Origin: Lutibacter sp.
GTDB lineage: Bacteria; Bacteroidota; Bacteroidia; Flavobacteriales; Flavobacteriaceae
DNA: 7,406 bases
Assembly (NCBI GenBank): GCA_004195315.1
Contig: SDWL01000098.1
Location: 1-7,406, forward strand
Direction: 5' to 3'
Part shown: positions 7,344 through 7,406 of the stretch, one piece after another
Position numbering within the stretch: position 1 is the stretch's first letter
How the letters are laid out: each line of letters opens with the position of its first letter
Position numbers and translations under genes: made by a program
The notes under the pieces: model-generated
What the model saw: the letters and a program-made list of their open reading frames with translations, nothing else
What the model was told of the DNA's origin: nothing
Database searches by the model: none

Positions 7344-7349
7344 AAATAA
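5169..7349 (+). CDS. S46 family dipeptidyl-peptidase, DPP11-like paralog with Thr in the specificity position
   Basis: This 726-residue paralog aligns with the preceding gene product without a gap from residue 29 to the end, at roughly three quarters identity or more by eye. Catalytic residues are kept: His97 (TNHHCGYG), most likely Asp233 (HTGDFS) and Ser657 (GGNSGSP). The Cys81/Cys98 pair and the amino-group binders Asn224-Trp225, Asn339 and Asp674 are also kept, so it should be an active dipeptidyl-peptidase. The N-terminus differs: a type I signal with probable cleavage after SISA (residue 21) and no lipobox, so it should be soluble in the periplasm. Position 675, 18 after the Ser, is Thr rather than the Arg of DPP11 or Gly of DPP7. 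Since Ser is also reported there in some DPP11 enzymes, acidic preference may be kept, weakened or replaced. It starts 31 bp after its neighbour with no clear promoter between, so the two are likely co-transcribed, ending at the terminator 7369-7402. Confidence 0.93.
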   Translation: MKHIKLYFFIATIFLSLSISAQKTKKIDTRDIQGGMWVPSLLEGMNEQEMQTLGSKMTAKDIYDVNNSSLKDAIAHFGGGCTSEIISPNGLLLTNHHCGYGIIQSHSSVEHDYLKDGFWAMSYEEEKVNESLSATFIKRIDDVTAQVFEGVTNDMDEASKQSLISRNINKVTKSAQKEDWQDANVKSFFKGNQYLLFITEKFTDVRLVGAPPTSIGKFGADTDNWMWPRHTGDFSLFRVYADANNRPAAYSKDNKPYKPNHFLPISLDGVEESDFTLVFGFPGRTNEYLPAVAVDQIVNVLNPAKIEVRDNALKIIDSYMRKDDDIKIKYASKFASTANYWKKWIGENQGIHQTNAIAKKKELEQEFSKIVAEKDLVGYTTLLSDFEKLYKEIESVSLARDYWFEVVYRNVELLGITFTTYQLEQAFSRGGEKAFEKAREVTLNRLKRTYKNYSATVDQPVFEKLMSLYAEKMPKEYLPENFENIDFKALSTEIYTNSKLTSLAGAEELLGGTAEEVIKKLNEDKAFAFGKEVHAIFYTKIEPKFQELNMQLSAVQKEYMKALMEVFPNKRFPPDANSTLRVNYGMVQGYSPKDGVYYTNKTYLKGVMEKYVPGDYEFDVPQKLIDLYEAKDYGQYAENGKMPVNYLSTNHMTGGNSGSPIIDAHGNMIGLAFDTTWEGTMSDLYFDADIVRSISVDIRYVLFIIDKYAGAKNLIDEMTLVHPKKK

Positions 7350-7368
7350 AAATTAAATTAATACTACA

Positions 7369-7402
7369 AAAAAAACTCCAAATGAAAATTTGGAGTTTTT
7401 TT
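7369..7402 (+). terminator. Intrinsic terminator after the S46 peptidase pair
   Basis: Arms 7375-7383 (ACTCCAAAT) and 7388-7396 (ATTTGGAGT) pair perfectly around a GAAA tetraloop. They are extended by an A-run upstream against seven T residues ending at 7402, giving up to 15 bp and a U tract. It begins about 20 bp past the stop codon at 7349. The A-run on the left would also give a U tract on the minus strand, so it could work in both directions if a convergent gene lies beyond the window. Confidence 0.9.
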
Positions 7403-7406
7403 GTAT

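Overview
The window looks like one end of a contig from a low-GC Bacteroidota genome, most likely Flavobacteriaceae. Supporting signs are strongly A+T-rich coding and spacer DNA, A-rich leaders without Shine-Dalgarno sites, a perfect Bacteroidota-type -7 box (TAnnTTTG), a DUF4369 lipoprotein, and S46 dipeptidyl-peptidases of the DPP11 type. The first 19 bases are not genomic: they are identical to the Tn5/Nextera mosaic-end adapter.

Layout. Four genes lie on the minus strand in two units. Unit A (20-684) is a sigma-70-family ECF-like sigma factor with a GTG start, followed after 2 bp by the 5' part of a small membrane protein cut by the contig end. Unit B (800-2841) is a DUF819 multi-pass membrane protein followed after 41 bp by a DUF4369 lipoprotein. 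It ends at a strong intrinsic terminator (745-778) that separates it from unit A. A 97-bp divergent spacer (2842-2938) carries candidate promoters in both directions. On the plus strand are two tandem, gapless S46 serine dipeptidyl-peptidase paralogs (2939-5137 and 5169-7349), 31 bp apart, closed by a second intrinsic terminator with a GAAA loop (7369-7402).

Function. The S46 pair would release dipeptides from oligopeptides in the periplasm. Copy 1 is a predicted lipoprotein with the Arg that defines Asp/Glu-specific DPP11. Copy 2 has an ordinary secretion signal and a Thr at the same pocket position, so the pair probably differs in both anchoring and substrate range. The divergent DUF819 protein resembles a transporter and could be functionally linked to peptide or amino-acid use, but only the gene order supports that.

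I see no mobile element, CRISPR array, RNA gene or defence system, and no wholly new system. The points most worth following are the specificity-residue change in the tandem peptidase pair and the adapter contamination at the left end.
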